A stretch of 64,000 bases of DNA from Microvelia longipes. Taxonomy: Eukaryota; Arthropoda; Insecta; Hemiptera; Veliidae. The DNA is taken from NCBI GenBank assembly GCA_018340805.1, contig JACMZG010001914.1, forward strand, positions 45,633,463 to 45,697,462. Reading direction: 5' to 3'. Numbering within the stretch: the stretch's first letter is position 1; each line of letters begins with the position of its first letter. The notes under the pieces are model-generated. The model did no database searches. It worked only from the letters and a program-made list of their open reading frames with translations, and had not been told where the DNA came from. Of the stretch, positions 32,440 through 43,071 are shown piece after piece. The position numbers and the translations under genes were made by a program.

Positions 32440-32855
32440 TTACAATCTTATTCTATTAGTACCTGGCTCCCATAATTTGTAGGCTTTAGCTTCCTCTGAA
32501 TATCCTATTAGTATATACTCTTTTGATCGTAGAGCTAATTTAGGTTTACCTGGTCTTTCATCAAGAGCAAATGATTTAAAACCTAGGTCTCAGAGGTGAG
32601 AAACTGAAGGTTTTATTTGTCCAAATTTCCTCTGGAGTTCTATCGATTGCATTTGAAGGATATCTATTACGAATATATGCAGATGTAGATATTTTCTGAC
32701 CATAAGTTATTTGGTAAATCTGCGTGTAGTAATGCGTATCGAGTCATTTCGACTAACGTTCGATTCGCTCGCTCTACAAGTCCATTTTGTTGTGGAGTGC
32801 ATTTAATCGATAGTTGGTGAATAATTACTTTTAGCAGATAATTATTAAACTCCAA
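32440..32855 (-). pseudogene. Copia integrase, C-terminal half
   Basis: The minus-strand text TPQQNGLVERANRTLVEMTR followed by ALLHADLPNNLWSE is the conserved end of the Copia integrase core, including the glutamate of the DDE triad. After a frame break the C-terminal region follows (KLALRSKEYILIGYSEEAKA, about 32470-32530). At least one frameshift and a stop are present. The integrase would insert the retrotransposon cDNA; this copy cannot. Confidence 0.85.
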
Positions 32856-33195
32856 ATAAGAGTTTAATTATCGGTCCTTAAGCATCTAATTTGTTATTAG
32901 TTTGGTTCTCAACAAAATTTTAAATTTTTTAAAACAATTTAGTACTTCACTTTTATGTTTCATAAAAAAGAGAAGTTTTACGGGAGTAATCATCTATAAA
33001 GGAATAAAGTACTAATTGCCTCCGATCGAAGGTTATGTATATTAATTGTACGACGAGAATTTAAGTTATATTGATTATAAACTTATAAACCACAGCTTAG
33101 GCTGATTTAGATATTAGCTTTCTTATAAATATGAATTTATAAAATCTAAAAATATGTATAAATGTAAAGGTATTTAGATCTAATAAATGGTTCAT

Positions 33196-33516
33196 TCATT
33201 CACTGACGTCAGAATATATAAACTCTAAAATTAAATTTGTTTTAGGTTCGAACTTAGAGAATGGCAACCGAGACATTTTTCTCTTTAGGTAATTTTCACA
33301 CGTGTGTTTGTCATTCTCATTTATGCAATGACCATGAACTAATTCTTTCGAATTTAGAGTTTTTATGTCATTGAAATTTAAGTGACTTAGGTCACAATAA
33401 CAAAGATATTTTTTGTTATTGTTTATCCTGATTTGAGAAAGTTTTACCCTATGTTTGAGAATGAAACATCGTGAGAATTTGATTTCCGATTCTCGACGAT
33501 TCTCCTCCTCTAACAT
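33196..33516 (-). pseudogene. Copia GAG-pre-integrase and integrase start
   Basis: The open minus-strand stretch of 106 codons contains LSHLNFNDIKTLNSKELVHG and C-x-N-YLKRKMSRLPF text, then LILEFIYSDVSE. These match the order of the zinc-binding pre-integrase region and the first Asp region (HsDv) of Copia integrase. It lies upstream of, and in the same orientation as, the 32440-32855 piece; about 340 bp of unrecognised sequence separates them. Confidence 0.75.
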
Positions 33517-33559
33517 TTTTATTTAATGTTTACTATATCTGGGAGTGATTACTTTCAAT

Positions 33560-34010
33560 CGCACATCTAAATTCTCATAATCATCAGGTAGACCGCAAAT
33601 TAAAAGTATCAATTTCTCTTAAACTATCTATTAGCGAGAAAAATTTATAGGCATGGTCCTGCATGCTGACGTCCCCAGTATTTTTAAGGTTTAACAAATT
33701 TTTTATTAGTTTAACCCGCCTACTAGGCCCCCTGGGTTGATAGACCTTTTCCAGGGTGAATCAAGCATCTCTAGCATGTTTGCAAGGTCGAACATGGATT
33801 AACTTATTGGAGAGAATCCCTAGGATAATGGTTGCAAGAGCTTTCTGATCCATTTTCATCCAGTAAAGGAATTTTGATTTATCTTCTTCAGAATCAGGCA
33901 TCGGGATAGTATCATCCACATAAGCCCAAAGTTCCTTGTCTATTAGCATCATCTTCATTTGCATTTTCATGAATCGTAATTCTCTTTACCAACTTTTCAA
34001 TTTGATAAAA
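33560..34010 (-). pseudogene. Copia Gag fragment
   Basis: Minus-strand text with WMKMDQKALATIILGI, then PCKHARDAWFTLEKVYQPRG, then MQDHAYKFFSLIDSL in successive frames. This is the Gag pattern of Copia elements (UBN2-like). The frames are broken. Order and orientation fit one minus-strand element, 34010 down to 32440. Confidence 0.75.
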
Positions 34011-34080
34011 CCTGATGACATGTTTTGATTAAACATTCATAGGTTTTGATTATTTTTGAAAACTATTCAAGTTGTATTCA

Positions 34081-34205
34081 ATTAAAAAATTTCTGACCTT
34101 TCCGGATTTTTTCTTAACACTGAAATAACACTGTTCAGGTTATTTCAGTGAATGAGTCCCATAACCTCTTAAAATAATTATAACACAGTGCTAAACTCAA
34201 CTTTG
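34081..34205. repeat. Direct repeat flanking the Copia RT piece, left copy
   Basis: The ~120-bp segment containing GAATGAGTCCCATAACCTC and AATAATTATAACACAGTGC recurs at 34920-35050 in the same orientation. The two copies flank the plus-strand reverse transcriptase fragment. Whether they are LTR pieces or a local duplication is not clear. Confidence 0.6.
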
Positions 34206-34208
34206 ATG

Positions 34209-34740
34209 CATATGGTATACTAGAGCGCTACAAGGCATGGCTAGTTGCCGGAGGAGTCTCCCAGAAACCAGGCATAGACTACTACGAAACTTACTCTCCG
34301 GTTATACGATTCAGTTCACTCAGACTAATTCTAGCTATATCAGTCGAACTATAGCTAGTGCTGCTCCTGATGGATGTGACGACTAAATGGTGATTTGGAT
34401 GCCGAGGTGTACATGAACCAACCGAAGGGGTTCATAGTAAAAGGACAAGAACATAAAGTATGCAGACTAAAAAAATCACTTTATGGTTTGAGGCAATCTA
34501 GTAGAATGTGGAATATAAAGTCAGGTGAGAAACTGAAAGAAATGGGCTTTAAACAACTAGAATCAGAGCCAAGTTTATATTTAAGGCGAAAAGAAAACCA
34601 GTTCACGATAATAGCTGTTTTCGTGGATGATTTGACATTGGCATCAACATCTGAAGATGACAAAAACAAAACTAAAAAAGACCTGATGAATGTCTTCAAG
34701 ATGAAAGACCTTGGTAAAATGCAAAACCTATCAAGTGTAT
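34209..34740 (+). pseudogene. Copia reverse transcriptase fragment
   Basis: Plus strand: GIDYYETYSPVIRFSSLRLI (34270s), a broken stretch, then MNQPKGFIVKGQEHKVCRLK, SLYGLRQSSRMWN and VFVDDLTLAST. This is the order of the Copia reverse transcriptase with the catalytic YVDD box read here as FVDD. There is a stop and frame change near 34350-34385. It ends abruptly at 34735 in a minisatellite. It faces away from the Gag/integrase pieces, so either two insertions or an inversion is involved. Confidence 0.88.
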
Positions 34741-34918
34741 TCTGTTTAGTCTAACTATTCAAGTTGTATTCTGTTTAGTCTAATATTCAAGTATTCAAGT
34801 TGTTGTATTCTGTTTAGTCTAACTATTCAAGTTGTATTCTGTTTAGTCTAACTATTCAAGTTGTATTCTGGTATCAAGTTGTATTCTGAGTCTAACTATT
34901 CAAGTTGTAAACTATTTT
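34740..34918. repeat. Minisatellite, 29-bp unit, ~6 copies
   Basis: Units of TCTAACTATTCAAGTTGTAT plus TCTGTTTAG directly truncate the reverse transcriptase fragment. Confidence 0.85.
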
Positions 34919-34919
34919 A

Positions 34920-35050
34920 GTTGTATTCAAGTAAAAAATTCTGACTTTTTTCTTGAATTTTTCTTAATTCTGCTTTAGTTAAGGTTTTTTTCAATGAATG
35001 AGTCCCATAACCTCTTAAAATAATTATAACGCAGTGCTAAATTCAACTTT
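34920..35050. repeat. Direct repeat flanking the Copia RT piece, right copy
   Basis: Right-hand copy of 34081-34205, with small deletions. Confidence 0.6.
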
Positions 35051-35219
35051 TAATTTAATAGTTAACACAATATAAGATATGAATGGCTCTTGAAAATAGA
35101 CTGATACATGTCACATTACCACATTATAACATACGCCAAAGTTTTCATAACTTTTACTCCAACTATATGCATGCTTAATTTTAAATAAATCCAATAATTT
35201 GTACGTGTTTTATTATTTT

Positions 35220-35480
35220 TGATTTTTTTCTGATTCATTAAAGACCGTTAATGACGTCACAGAAAAAAATGCGAATTTAATAAATTAATTTAATTTTTGT
35301 GAAAGTTTTAACAAAGTTTGATCACTCTATGATAAACACAAGGGAGCTACGATAATAATGGACTCAAGCTCATGCACACACGCAAAGACAGAAAATAGGT
35401 AAAAACCATAAAGAAGGTCTTAAAAGCACCTACAACACATACTTCAGTCAGAATTCCGGTTTCGGGTTTATTGCAGAGTC
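35220..35480 (-). repeat. Repeat family X copy
   Basis: GTTAATGACGTCACAG, GGGAGCTACGATAATAATG and AAGGTCTTAAAAGCACCTAC match the family in reverse orientation. Confidence 0.5.
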
Positions 35481-35489
35481 ACAAAACTT

Positions 35490-36655
35490 TACCATACATA
35501 ACTATGTGAATGTGAATATTGATGTGATAAAGTATATACAGATATATATGTGAATCGGTATAAAGAGAGTAATAATAGTAAGTAATAAGTAGTAGTAAGT
35601 AATAGTAGTCTCATATCCTATGAGCTATTTTTGATATAAGTTAATAAGTAAATAAGTAAATAAGTTTCTGTTGCTTTATTGTTTGACATATCATTATAAA
35701 TAAAACTTGGTTTTATCGTACCTTGATTTCTACGTAAAGGCTAAAAGGAATTAGATGTTGTTTTTCGAGTCGTGTTTGAAAAGTAGGATTTTTAATCCGT
35801 TTATTTTTTTAGAATCAGGGAGTTATAAAGTAGTAGATCGCTAATGAGAAGGGAATTATGAAAAAGAGGGCAAAGATTTCCACGAAGGGAAATATCTTTC
35901 CCTCTAAAGGTACTGGAGGGGGAGGAATTAACGAAGTAACACTCCATCCTCTCGGAAACAAACCGAATCAATAAAGCACAACGGCATCACCGACACAAAT
36001 TACTATTTTCCAACTCTTTTATACATCTATAACCTTCTTGATTCTTCTTCATCTTCAGTAACCTTTTCTTATCTTATAACCTCTTCTCTCTTTGTTATTA
36101 TATATTAAACAGAGGATATCTTTGTAACTACTTTTCTTTAAATCTCGACATTAAAACAATTACTATTCGCTGACTCTTTTATCAATTTTTGATCTTATTT
36201 CTTCTCCTTTATCCTCTTAAGCCATATTGGTTGTTCCATAACTTCTTTTCTCTTTGTTATTATATTAAAAAGGATGAGTGACTTAGTCACTTTATTTTTT
36301 CCATTCAACTGGATATTTAAACAATATTTACTATTCTCTAACTCTTTTAAATACCAACCTACTTTATGATTCTCTTTCTAAGTTAGTTAGTATTTAATAA
36401 AATATACATTTCGAACTCTCTTTATACAGCCTCTAAATCCTTAGCATTTAAGCCCTTTCTACTTCTCTAAATGTTAGATTTATAGCTTTATTTCTTATTC
36501 TTAACCATAGCACTGTACTTGTATAACCTCACTCTCCATTGTAACAATAAATACAAGAAGACTTTTTATTCTATTGAAAGATTAGTTTCTTAATCCCTTT
36601 AATGAATTTTACTGTTTTACTAATCTGTTATAACTAACAACTTTCTGTAATAAAA
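35490..36655. other. Intergenic with degenerate CT-rich repeats
   Basis: AACCTCTTCTCTCTTTGTTATTATAT-type text recurs at 36080 and 36240, and TACTATTTTCCAACTCTTT-type text at 36002, 36160 and 36325, giving a decayed ~165-bp tandem repeat. No gene was seen. Confidence 0.5.
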
Positions 36656-36659
36656 TAAC

Positions 36660-37305
36660 CATAGAGATATATACTAGAGGTGTCATAGCCTATCTCAATA
36701 CATTAAGAGGCCTGAAACATCATTTTGGTGCTCTCAGGGGCTCTGTGTAACCTTATTGAATCCTCCTTTAAGAGTAAGTTAAGGTTATAATAAATCAATT
36801 TTTTCGGCTTCCCGCTCAATGTTTGTGTTTTGATTTGATTTTTAATGTTCTACTGTATGACTTACTATCATAGAGATATATACTAGAGGGGGCATAGCCT
36901 ATCTTAATTCATTGAGAGGCCTGAAACATTTTTAGTGGGGCTCTCAGGGGCTCTGTGTAACCTCATTGAAACCTCCTCCAAGAGGGAGTTAAAGTTATAA
37001 TTAATCAATTGTTTTCGGCTTCCCACAGATTGTTTGTGTTGTGATTTGTATTTTAAACATCCTACTATATAATTTACTGTTTTTTTGTTCAGTTTATTTG
37101 ATGATAATGATAATCGAATGTGGTCAGGTTACTTTTTCAATGTTTTAAAATTCAACCAATAGGGCCCCTCTAGTAATATATCTCTATGCTTACTATAGTT
37201 TTGTACTGATTATGTGATTATATTTATTAGCAAAGGTGGTCAGGTTACTTTGTCGATGTTTCAAAATTTAACCTGTAGAGCCTCTCTAGTAATAATATTT
37301 CTATG
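36660..37305. mobile_element. hAT-like MITE (outer copy, interrupted)
   Basis: Starts CATAGAGATATATACTAGAGG and ends with the complement, CCTCTCTAGTAATAATATTTCTATG. Flanks AAAATAAC and AAAATTAC make a 7/8 match for an 8-bp target duplication. It is interrupted at 36869-37188 by another member of the same family. Confidence 0.75.
36869..37188. mobile_element. hAT-like MITE (inner copy)
   Basis: 320-bp element with the same termini, flanked by an exact 8-bp duplication CTTACTAT (36861-36868 and 37189-37196). It sits inside the outer copy. A third family member is at 62382-62659. Non-coding. Confidence 0.9.
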
Positions 37306-37384
37306 AAAATTACACAATACTTTTCCTATACACCTACGGTATAAATGAGGAAAAGTAAAAAGAATATTGGTAATAATTATTAGT

Positions 37385-37470
37385 AAATCGAGTACAGGGA
37401 ACCCGAGTACCGAGGTACAGAGTACCTCGGCACTTTTTCGTACAACTTTGGACTCGCTACGGTCATCCTC
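37385..37470 (+). repeat. Repeat family Y copy (partial)
   Basis: AGTACCGAGGTACAGAGTACCTCGG (palindromic) followed by TTTGGACTCGCTACGGTCATCC. Confidence 0.5.
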
Positions 37471-37734
37471 AGAATATGAAGTGGGCGAAATGTTAAGGTA
37501 GTATAAATTTGGTCTTGCAGCGCTCGACCTAAGAGTGTAAAGTTAGACTAACGTCTAGAGCTAAGTAATTTTGGATTGATTTCACAAGTACTTAGAATTT
37601 AGTGATAGCCCTATGCCTAGTTGTTCTTCGGCCTTGCAACGCTCTACCTAAGAATACAAACATTACCTACTCTATAATCTAATCCTATTTAAAAAGTTAC
37701 ACTTGGTGTAATATACCTCGATTGTTACAGTAAT

Positions 37735-37861
37735 ATGTTTACATAAAACGTAGAATTCACTGGGGTGACCCCCGATGTCTCGACATAACGTTGACACACG
37801 TGTTGACCTTACGCAGAATCAGTACATGGGGAGTCACGTGACAAATTATTGTCCTAATATA
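37735..37861. repeat. 125-bp direct repeat, left copy
   Basis: GTTTACATAAAACGTAGAAT through GTGACAAATTATTGTCCT recurs at 38391-38515 in the same orientation. The two copies bracket a CTTAGAAT-family element. They look like short LTRs or a target-site duplication by recombination. Confidence 0.75.
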
Positions 37862-38390
37862 GAAGAACTATAGAAAGAGCACAGGACCGTAAACACAATG
37901 TAATTCTACTGATAATTCGAAGCCGGTTGACTGGTGGTCTTAAGTAGGGGTACCACCCTAACAACAAAAAAATATTTTAAATATGTGTCATAAAAATTCA
38001 TTAATAAAGAAAGATCGTAAAGAACAAATATAATAACTCAAAGCACCTGCTGAGTTTATAATAAAACCGGTCTTAGATGGCAAAATGATAGCAGAATACA
38101 AGAATCTACATTTAGTTGATGAGGACTACTTTTAATTTAATTTTAATTAAAAACGTTAAACTACAATTTAAAATGGTTAAAATATTGTATTGCACCGATA
38201 TTTATATTAGTATTTTATGAATATTCAAACATTAATTAATAATAGAACATAATAATTCACCAACCGAAAGTATTGTCAACTTTTTTATTAGAAAAATTTA
38301 TACTGTTTGGAGGCAGCAGTACTTAAGCCACCAGTGAACCGCCTTTCGTGTTATCAGTAGTGCTCCTTCTATATATAGTATTATTCTAAG
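37862..38390. mobile_element. CTTAGAAT foldback family, copy 1
   Basis: The right end reads GTGCTCCTTCTATATATAG then TATTATTCTAAG; the left end is a decayed complement. The interior is shared with 61263-61779 (for example AAACCGGTCTTAGATGGC, then GAATCTACATTTAGTTGA), and inverted with 62908-63378. Non-coding, about 530 bp. Confidence 0.75.
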
Positions 38391-38515
38391 TTTACATAAA
38401 ACGAAGAATGCACTGGGGTGACCCCCAATGTCTCGACATAACGATGACACATGAGTTGACTGATTCTGATCTTATGCAAAATCAGTACATTAGGAATCAC
38501 GTGACAAATTATTGT
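38391..38515. repeat. 125-bp direct repeat, right copy
   Basis: Right-hand copy of 37735-37861, about 85-90 percent alike by eye. Confidence 0.75.
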
Positions 38516-38867
38516 CCTGTACAATCTTTACGTTACACCGAACACATGTCATGGTTTAACTAGGCCTTGACATGGGAGGGAACTGCGGTAAAGTTCCTAG
38601 AAGAGTTACTAATAACAACTAAGTACTCAAGTTACTAACAAGAGTGTTATGAATTAAAACTAAGTTTAGTTATGTTAAACAAAACAAGTATGCAACGAAA
38701 TTAATTTGTACAATTTACGTACAAAATTTAAAGTATTAATTTATACAATATAATTGTGCGAGAGGCACCTAGGAAATGTAACAAGCAAAATGCAATGCTA
38801 CATCTGGGAACTGTTCCATCATTCGACATTCGTCATCATTGATGGCTCGACATAATGTCATGTCCCA

Positions 38868-38908
38868 CTCTGTTTCGTTACGTCTAACTCATCAGGGCGC
38901 CGACAGAG
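38868..38908 (-). ncRNA. Hammerhead ribozyme, copy E
   Basis: Complete motif on the minus strand, identical to copies C and D in core and helices. Confidence 0.87.
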
Positions 38909-39146
38909 CCTGAACTCACTCTGACCTTCAATTAATTCCGAAGAATATAATGTGAAGTACTTACCAGAGACGAGCGGTGCTCTCTTACCGACATCATGCA
39001 TGGCAAGCAAAACATATATCATTTGATACTACCGAGTTTTGCAAAACATGAATAGTTGACACAATATAATTGTGCGAGAGACACTTAGGAATGTAACAAG
39101 CAAAATGCAATGCTACATCTGGGAACTGTTCCATCATTTCGACTTC

Positions 39147-39171
39147 GTAGACGTAACGAAACTGAGTGGGA
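39147..39171 (+). ncRNA. Truncated hammerhead remnant
   Basis: Only GTAGACGTAAC-GAAAC and TGAG remain. The core CTGATGA and the cleavage site have been lost at the inversion junction, and helix III carries a mismatch (CTGAG for CAGAG). Confidence 0.7.
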
Positions 39172-39679
39172 CACGACATTATGTCGAGCCATCAATGATG
39201 ACGAATGTCGAATGATAGAACAGTTCCCAGATGTAGCATTGCATTTTGCTTGTTACATTTCCTAGGTGTCTCTTCGCACAATTATATTGTGTCAACTATT
39301 CATGTTTTGCAAAACTCGGTAGTATCAAATGATATATATTAATTTATACTTTAAATACAAAATAGTTATAACAAATTATCTGCAAGCTAATTTATCAGCA
39401 CCTGTTGAATTAATTAAAATATAATACAAAATAGACCAAACAATAAGTTGGTCTTGTCTAAACAAGTAATTAACCTTCATTATAATTCCTGTTACATTTT
39501 TAATTAATGCAGTAATTATAAAATAAATTGTTATAATTTGGATGAAAAGGGTTAGAAAAGTTAATTACAGGTCAGTTAACATATGAAAACTGGTAAGAAG
39601 GAAAATACTTATTAAATGTATTAACTTGACTCAGACTAAGTATGAATAATGTTATATTTGGGGATGATATAAAATAATA

Positions 39680-39760
39680 AAAACTAGGGGCCTTAGGCCC
39701 CTGAAAGATACGCGGCCATATTCCCGGTGGCATATGTGTGGCCGCTTCGTGGCCACATCG
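39680..39760. repeat. GGCC-rich palindromic repeat
   Basis: GGGGCCTTAGGCCCC is a near-palindrome. GTGGCCGCTTCGTGGCCAC follows. Related to 19404-19460. Confidence 0.6.
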
Positions 39761-39824
39761 GGCTTCCCTTTGTGTTGTGTGTGTGTGTGAGATTAACACA
39801 AATCCCGTAATTTTTAGTTAAATC

Positions 39825-40190
39825 ATATTAATAATGTTATTATGTTGACATGTTTATGAAATAACAATGTTATTATGTTGACATTGTTTATGAATAACAA
39901 TGTTATTATGTTGACATTGTTTATGAAATAACAATGTTATTATGTTGACATTGTTTATGAAATAACAATGTTATTATGTTGACATTGTTTATGAAATAAC
40001 AATGTTATTATGTTAACATTGTTTATGAAATAACAATGTTATTATGTTAACATTGTTTATGAAATAACAATGTTATTATGTTAACATTGTTTATGAAATA
40101 ACAATGTTATTATGTTGACATTGTTTATGAAATAACAATGTTATTATGTTAAAATTGTTTATGAAATAACAATGTTATTATGTGTGTGTG
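39825..40190. repeat. Minisatellite, 34-bp unit, ~10 copies
   Basis: Unit AATAACAATGTTATTATGTTG plus ACATTGTTTATGA, highly uniform. AACAATGTTATT and AACAATG/CATTGTT parts are self-complementary. It directly precedes a family X copy. Confidence 0.93.
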
Positions 40191-40450
40191 TTATAATCAT
40201 AGCGCCCAGTATATTTATGCTAAAGAGTTGAAATTTTGTATATAAATTAGTCTACCGCTGTAGTTGTGCTATTCGGAATTTTTTTTATGACGTCATTAAC
40301 TCGCAGTAACGACTCAGCAAAAATTTCGTAAAATCATTAAACACGGATAAATGATTGGTCTGATTGGAATTTAGCACGCATGTAGCCATGTATAAGACTA
40401 ATAAATGTGCAATTTCATCTCATTATCAACATTAGTTCAAAATAGAAATC
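40190..40450 (+). repeat. Repeat family X copy
   Basis: TTATAATCATAGCGCCCAG, TATTTATGC...AGTTGAAA and ATGACGTCATTAACTCGC follow the order of the 3830 copy. Confidence 0.55.
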
Positions 40451-40599
40451 AACTATAGAAATCAACTATATGTGAAAAATTGTAAAAAATCAGAAAATAT
40501 TCCAATTGAGTTGAAATTTTGTACAAATTTACCCCCTTGACGTAATAAATATGTGTACTTAGTTTTGTTATAATAAAACAAGTCCGAGCGTGGTCAGCG

Positions 40600-40800
40600 C
40601 CTGGATAAATGACCACTGCGAATAAAACGAATGTATTTACTATCTGAGGACGAGCGAAGCGAGTCCGAAGACGTGTTACAATAATAATTTAACGACTTGT
40701 ATTTCTGAGGACGAGCGAAGCGAGTCCGAAGTCGGAGGATGAGCGTAGCGAATCCGATGTAATGAGGAAAAGTTCCGAGGTACCCGTACCCAAGTTTTTA
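40600..40800 (-). repeat. Repeat family Y copy, internally duplicated
   Basis: GAGGACGAGCGAAGCGAGTCCGAAG occurs twice (40645, 40706), then GAGGATGAGCGTAGCGAATCCG, then TTCCGAGGTACCCGTACCC. Local amplification of the signature parallels the minisatellite at 14640. Confidence 0.6.
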
Positions 40801-42620
40801 AATTAAATTTATTTACACCTTGGCGACTATTAGTTATGACAGCTATTTTTATTTTAAAAATAAAACTCATTTTTTTATTATTACGAACAAAACGCTATTG
40901 ATGACATTTAATTAATTCATTTAATCGATTTAATAAGAAAATCACAAGTGCGCGACGCATCATATAATGATGTAATTAAAAGATGTTTTTTAAATTGACT
41001 TTATCTGGCTGCATTAAACACGTGGATAATTTATCTACTATTGTTCCTTATTACCTGATTAATTCGATTAACTTGTAAATTATTGAAAAAAATGTTAACT
41101 TATCTGCCATGACAAGCTTTTTTGTGGTTGTTCAACTATAAAGGACGCGTGAAGCTCTTCGGCTAAATTTAAGAATGTCTACATCACGTATAAAAAGTTA
41201 AATTTCAAACTTAATGTGGGCAAAATGTGGAAAATTAAGCCACGCCCTCTCAGTTAGGTCGTGCTAGCGTTTAGCGAAATCCAAATTTTCTCACCATTGA
41301 CTCTATTGTGAGAAAATTGTGAGAAAAAAATTACTCAACGGTTTTGCTAAAGTATCTATAGTTGCTGGTATAATAATATAATATAATACAATATTTTTTA
41401 TTTCACATTTTAAAAACAATGCCATTATATTATTTTTTGCACTTTGGTAGGAACTAAATATAAGGTAGAAACTTTAACAATACAAAATGAAACTCACGCC
41501 GGGATCCCAGATCTTTGGCCAGTCAGCCCGATGTTATTTCTTCACAAAGATCGCAACATTCCGACACACGTTCGCACGCATTGCAAAACTCTTTAAATTA
41601 TGTCAATCCGTGTATTGACGACTATGATGTAAATAATTATAAAAATTATGAGTTGCTAAGTTACGCTAATCTTAGACCAAGTCAGAGGGGGTAACTTAAA
41701 TAGGGAAAGTAATAAGCAGGGGGAGTTAACTTAAATGAGGAAAAATTTGGATTCGATTATCGCAAGCTACTAAAAATTGCGCTGCGGCGGACCGGTGCGG
41801 ACAACTCATAGACTAACTCGATAGCTTTCCAAAAATGACTGATTATATTTTTTTTATACCATTATTTCAATTTATGAATACCATGACAATATTTGGTTAT
41901 GACAGCTACATTATTGTTGTTATAAAATGATTATTTTCTTTATTTATTTTTCACAAAAAACGGTTCGCCGTTGTCATGCTCTGTATTACAAAAATTCAGA
42001 GACTAAATGTAAAAAAGAACGCTACTGATGGCAGGTAAGTGTAAAGTTCATTTAATTCATTTTATCGATTTAGTCAATTTTATCAGGTTATAATGTAATA
42101 TAATATTTCATCACATGTGCGCAGCATCTTGCCATTGCATTAATTAAATGCCAAATCTATCTTCTAGCACGTGTAAACGTCAGCTACTATTTCATTATTA
42201 CCTGATTGAATCAATTAAATTAATAAATTATTTGAATGAAAAACTTAAAAGTAATCAGAAGCGTTCTGTGTAAGTTTAAAGACGTCTAAGGATGTGCGAA
42301 GCGGTACGGCTAGTTAGAAGTATGACTATACAAAGTATAAAAATTCAATTACAACTGACTGTGGGCAAAAAAGCGGGAAATCAAGAACACGCCCACTCAA
42401 TTGAAAGGTAGGTCCCCCGCGCGCTAGTGTCGACTGGAATCCAAATTTTCCCACCATTGAGTCGACAGTCTTACTGTTTAAGTATCTATAGTCTCTGGTA
42501 ATAAGTAAATAATTCGATTATCCAAAACTACTAAAAGTCAGCGCTGAGGAGGACCGGCGCGGACAACTCATTAACTAACCCCGGTAGCTTCCCAAAAATA
42601 ACTGCTTAAATTTTAAATTT
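40800..42620. repeat. Diverged ~0.8-kb tandem duplication of unknown sequence
   Basis: The order TATGACAGCTA, TTTAATTCATTT, ATTACCTGATT, TGTGGGCAAAA, ACGCCC, AATCCAAATTTTC, AGTATCTATAG, CGGACCGG.GCGGACAACTCAT and AGCTTTCCAAAAAT.ACTG occurs first in 40820-41850 and again in 41880-42605. The first copy carries an extra ~250 bp (41390-41740). There is no open frame in either. Function and class are unknown; it may be an old non-autonomous element. Confidence 0.6.
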
Positions 42621-43065
42621 ATGTACACCAGGGGGGTGGCACTCGTATCTAACTGTATAGAGCAATGGGTTGCATGGGGCACCCGTAAGAATGCGCTAGT
42701 GTCGCATACTAACCCGCATCACATTAGGTTTTTAAAAAATAATATTTAAACCTGGGTTTTATTTAATTTTATTTGGTTGTTTTTGGACGATTGTTTATAT
42801 TTTGGATTGACAGCACGTGTTTTGTACAATTTTTCGCTTTGTTTCAATACTGTTATTGCTCCTTTTTCTACCTAAATTTCTTACTGTTCCTTTTCTTTAA
42901 TACCATGTACCAATTTCATTTAACTCCTTTTCCTAATTTTACCACTATACTTTATCTCTAACTTTTTTTCCTTAATTTCTTAATCTTCTTACAAATAATT
43001 ATAAATTTTTTGTTAATTTTCATCGTCTATTACACTTATTAATTTCCCTTCAATTATAATAATGG
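42620..43065. other. Intergenic, nothing recognised
   Basis: A Phe/Tyr-rich 62-codon frame (42773-42961) reflects T-richness only. A GCACCCGTAAGAATGCGC patch lies at 42680. Confidence 0.5.
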
Positions 43066-43071
43066 TAAGGA

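Larger units (their letters stand above)
38741..39342. mobile_element. Hammerhead repeat array, minus then plus
   Basis: Minus-strand units run from 38741 to about 39140 (unit start ACAATATAATTGTGCGAGAG at 38746 and 39061, spacing 315 bp). A plus-strand piece (39143-39342) follows, starting inside helix II. The inverted order copies the 26.4-kb locus. One complete hammerhead (38868) and one truncated core are present. Confidence 0.75.

Noticed and set aside
37735..38515. A complete LTR retrotransposon with 125-bp LTRs
   Set aside because: The interior is a known non-coding foldback family, with no primer-binding site or polypurine tract visible.
39825..40190. CRISPR-like regular repeats
   Set aside because: Pure head-to-tail 34-bp repeats without unique spacers, in animal DNA with no associated genes.
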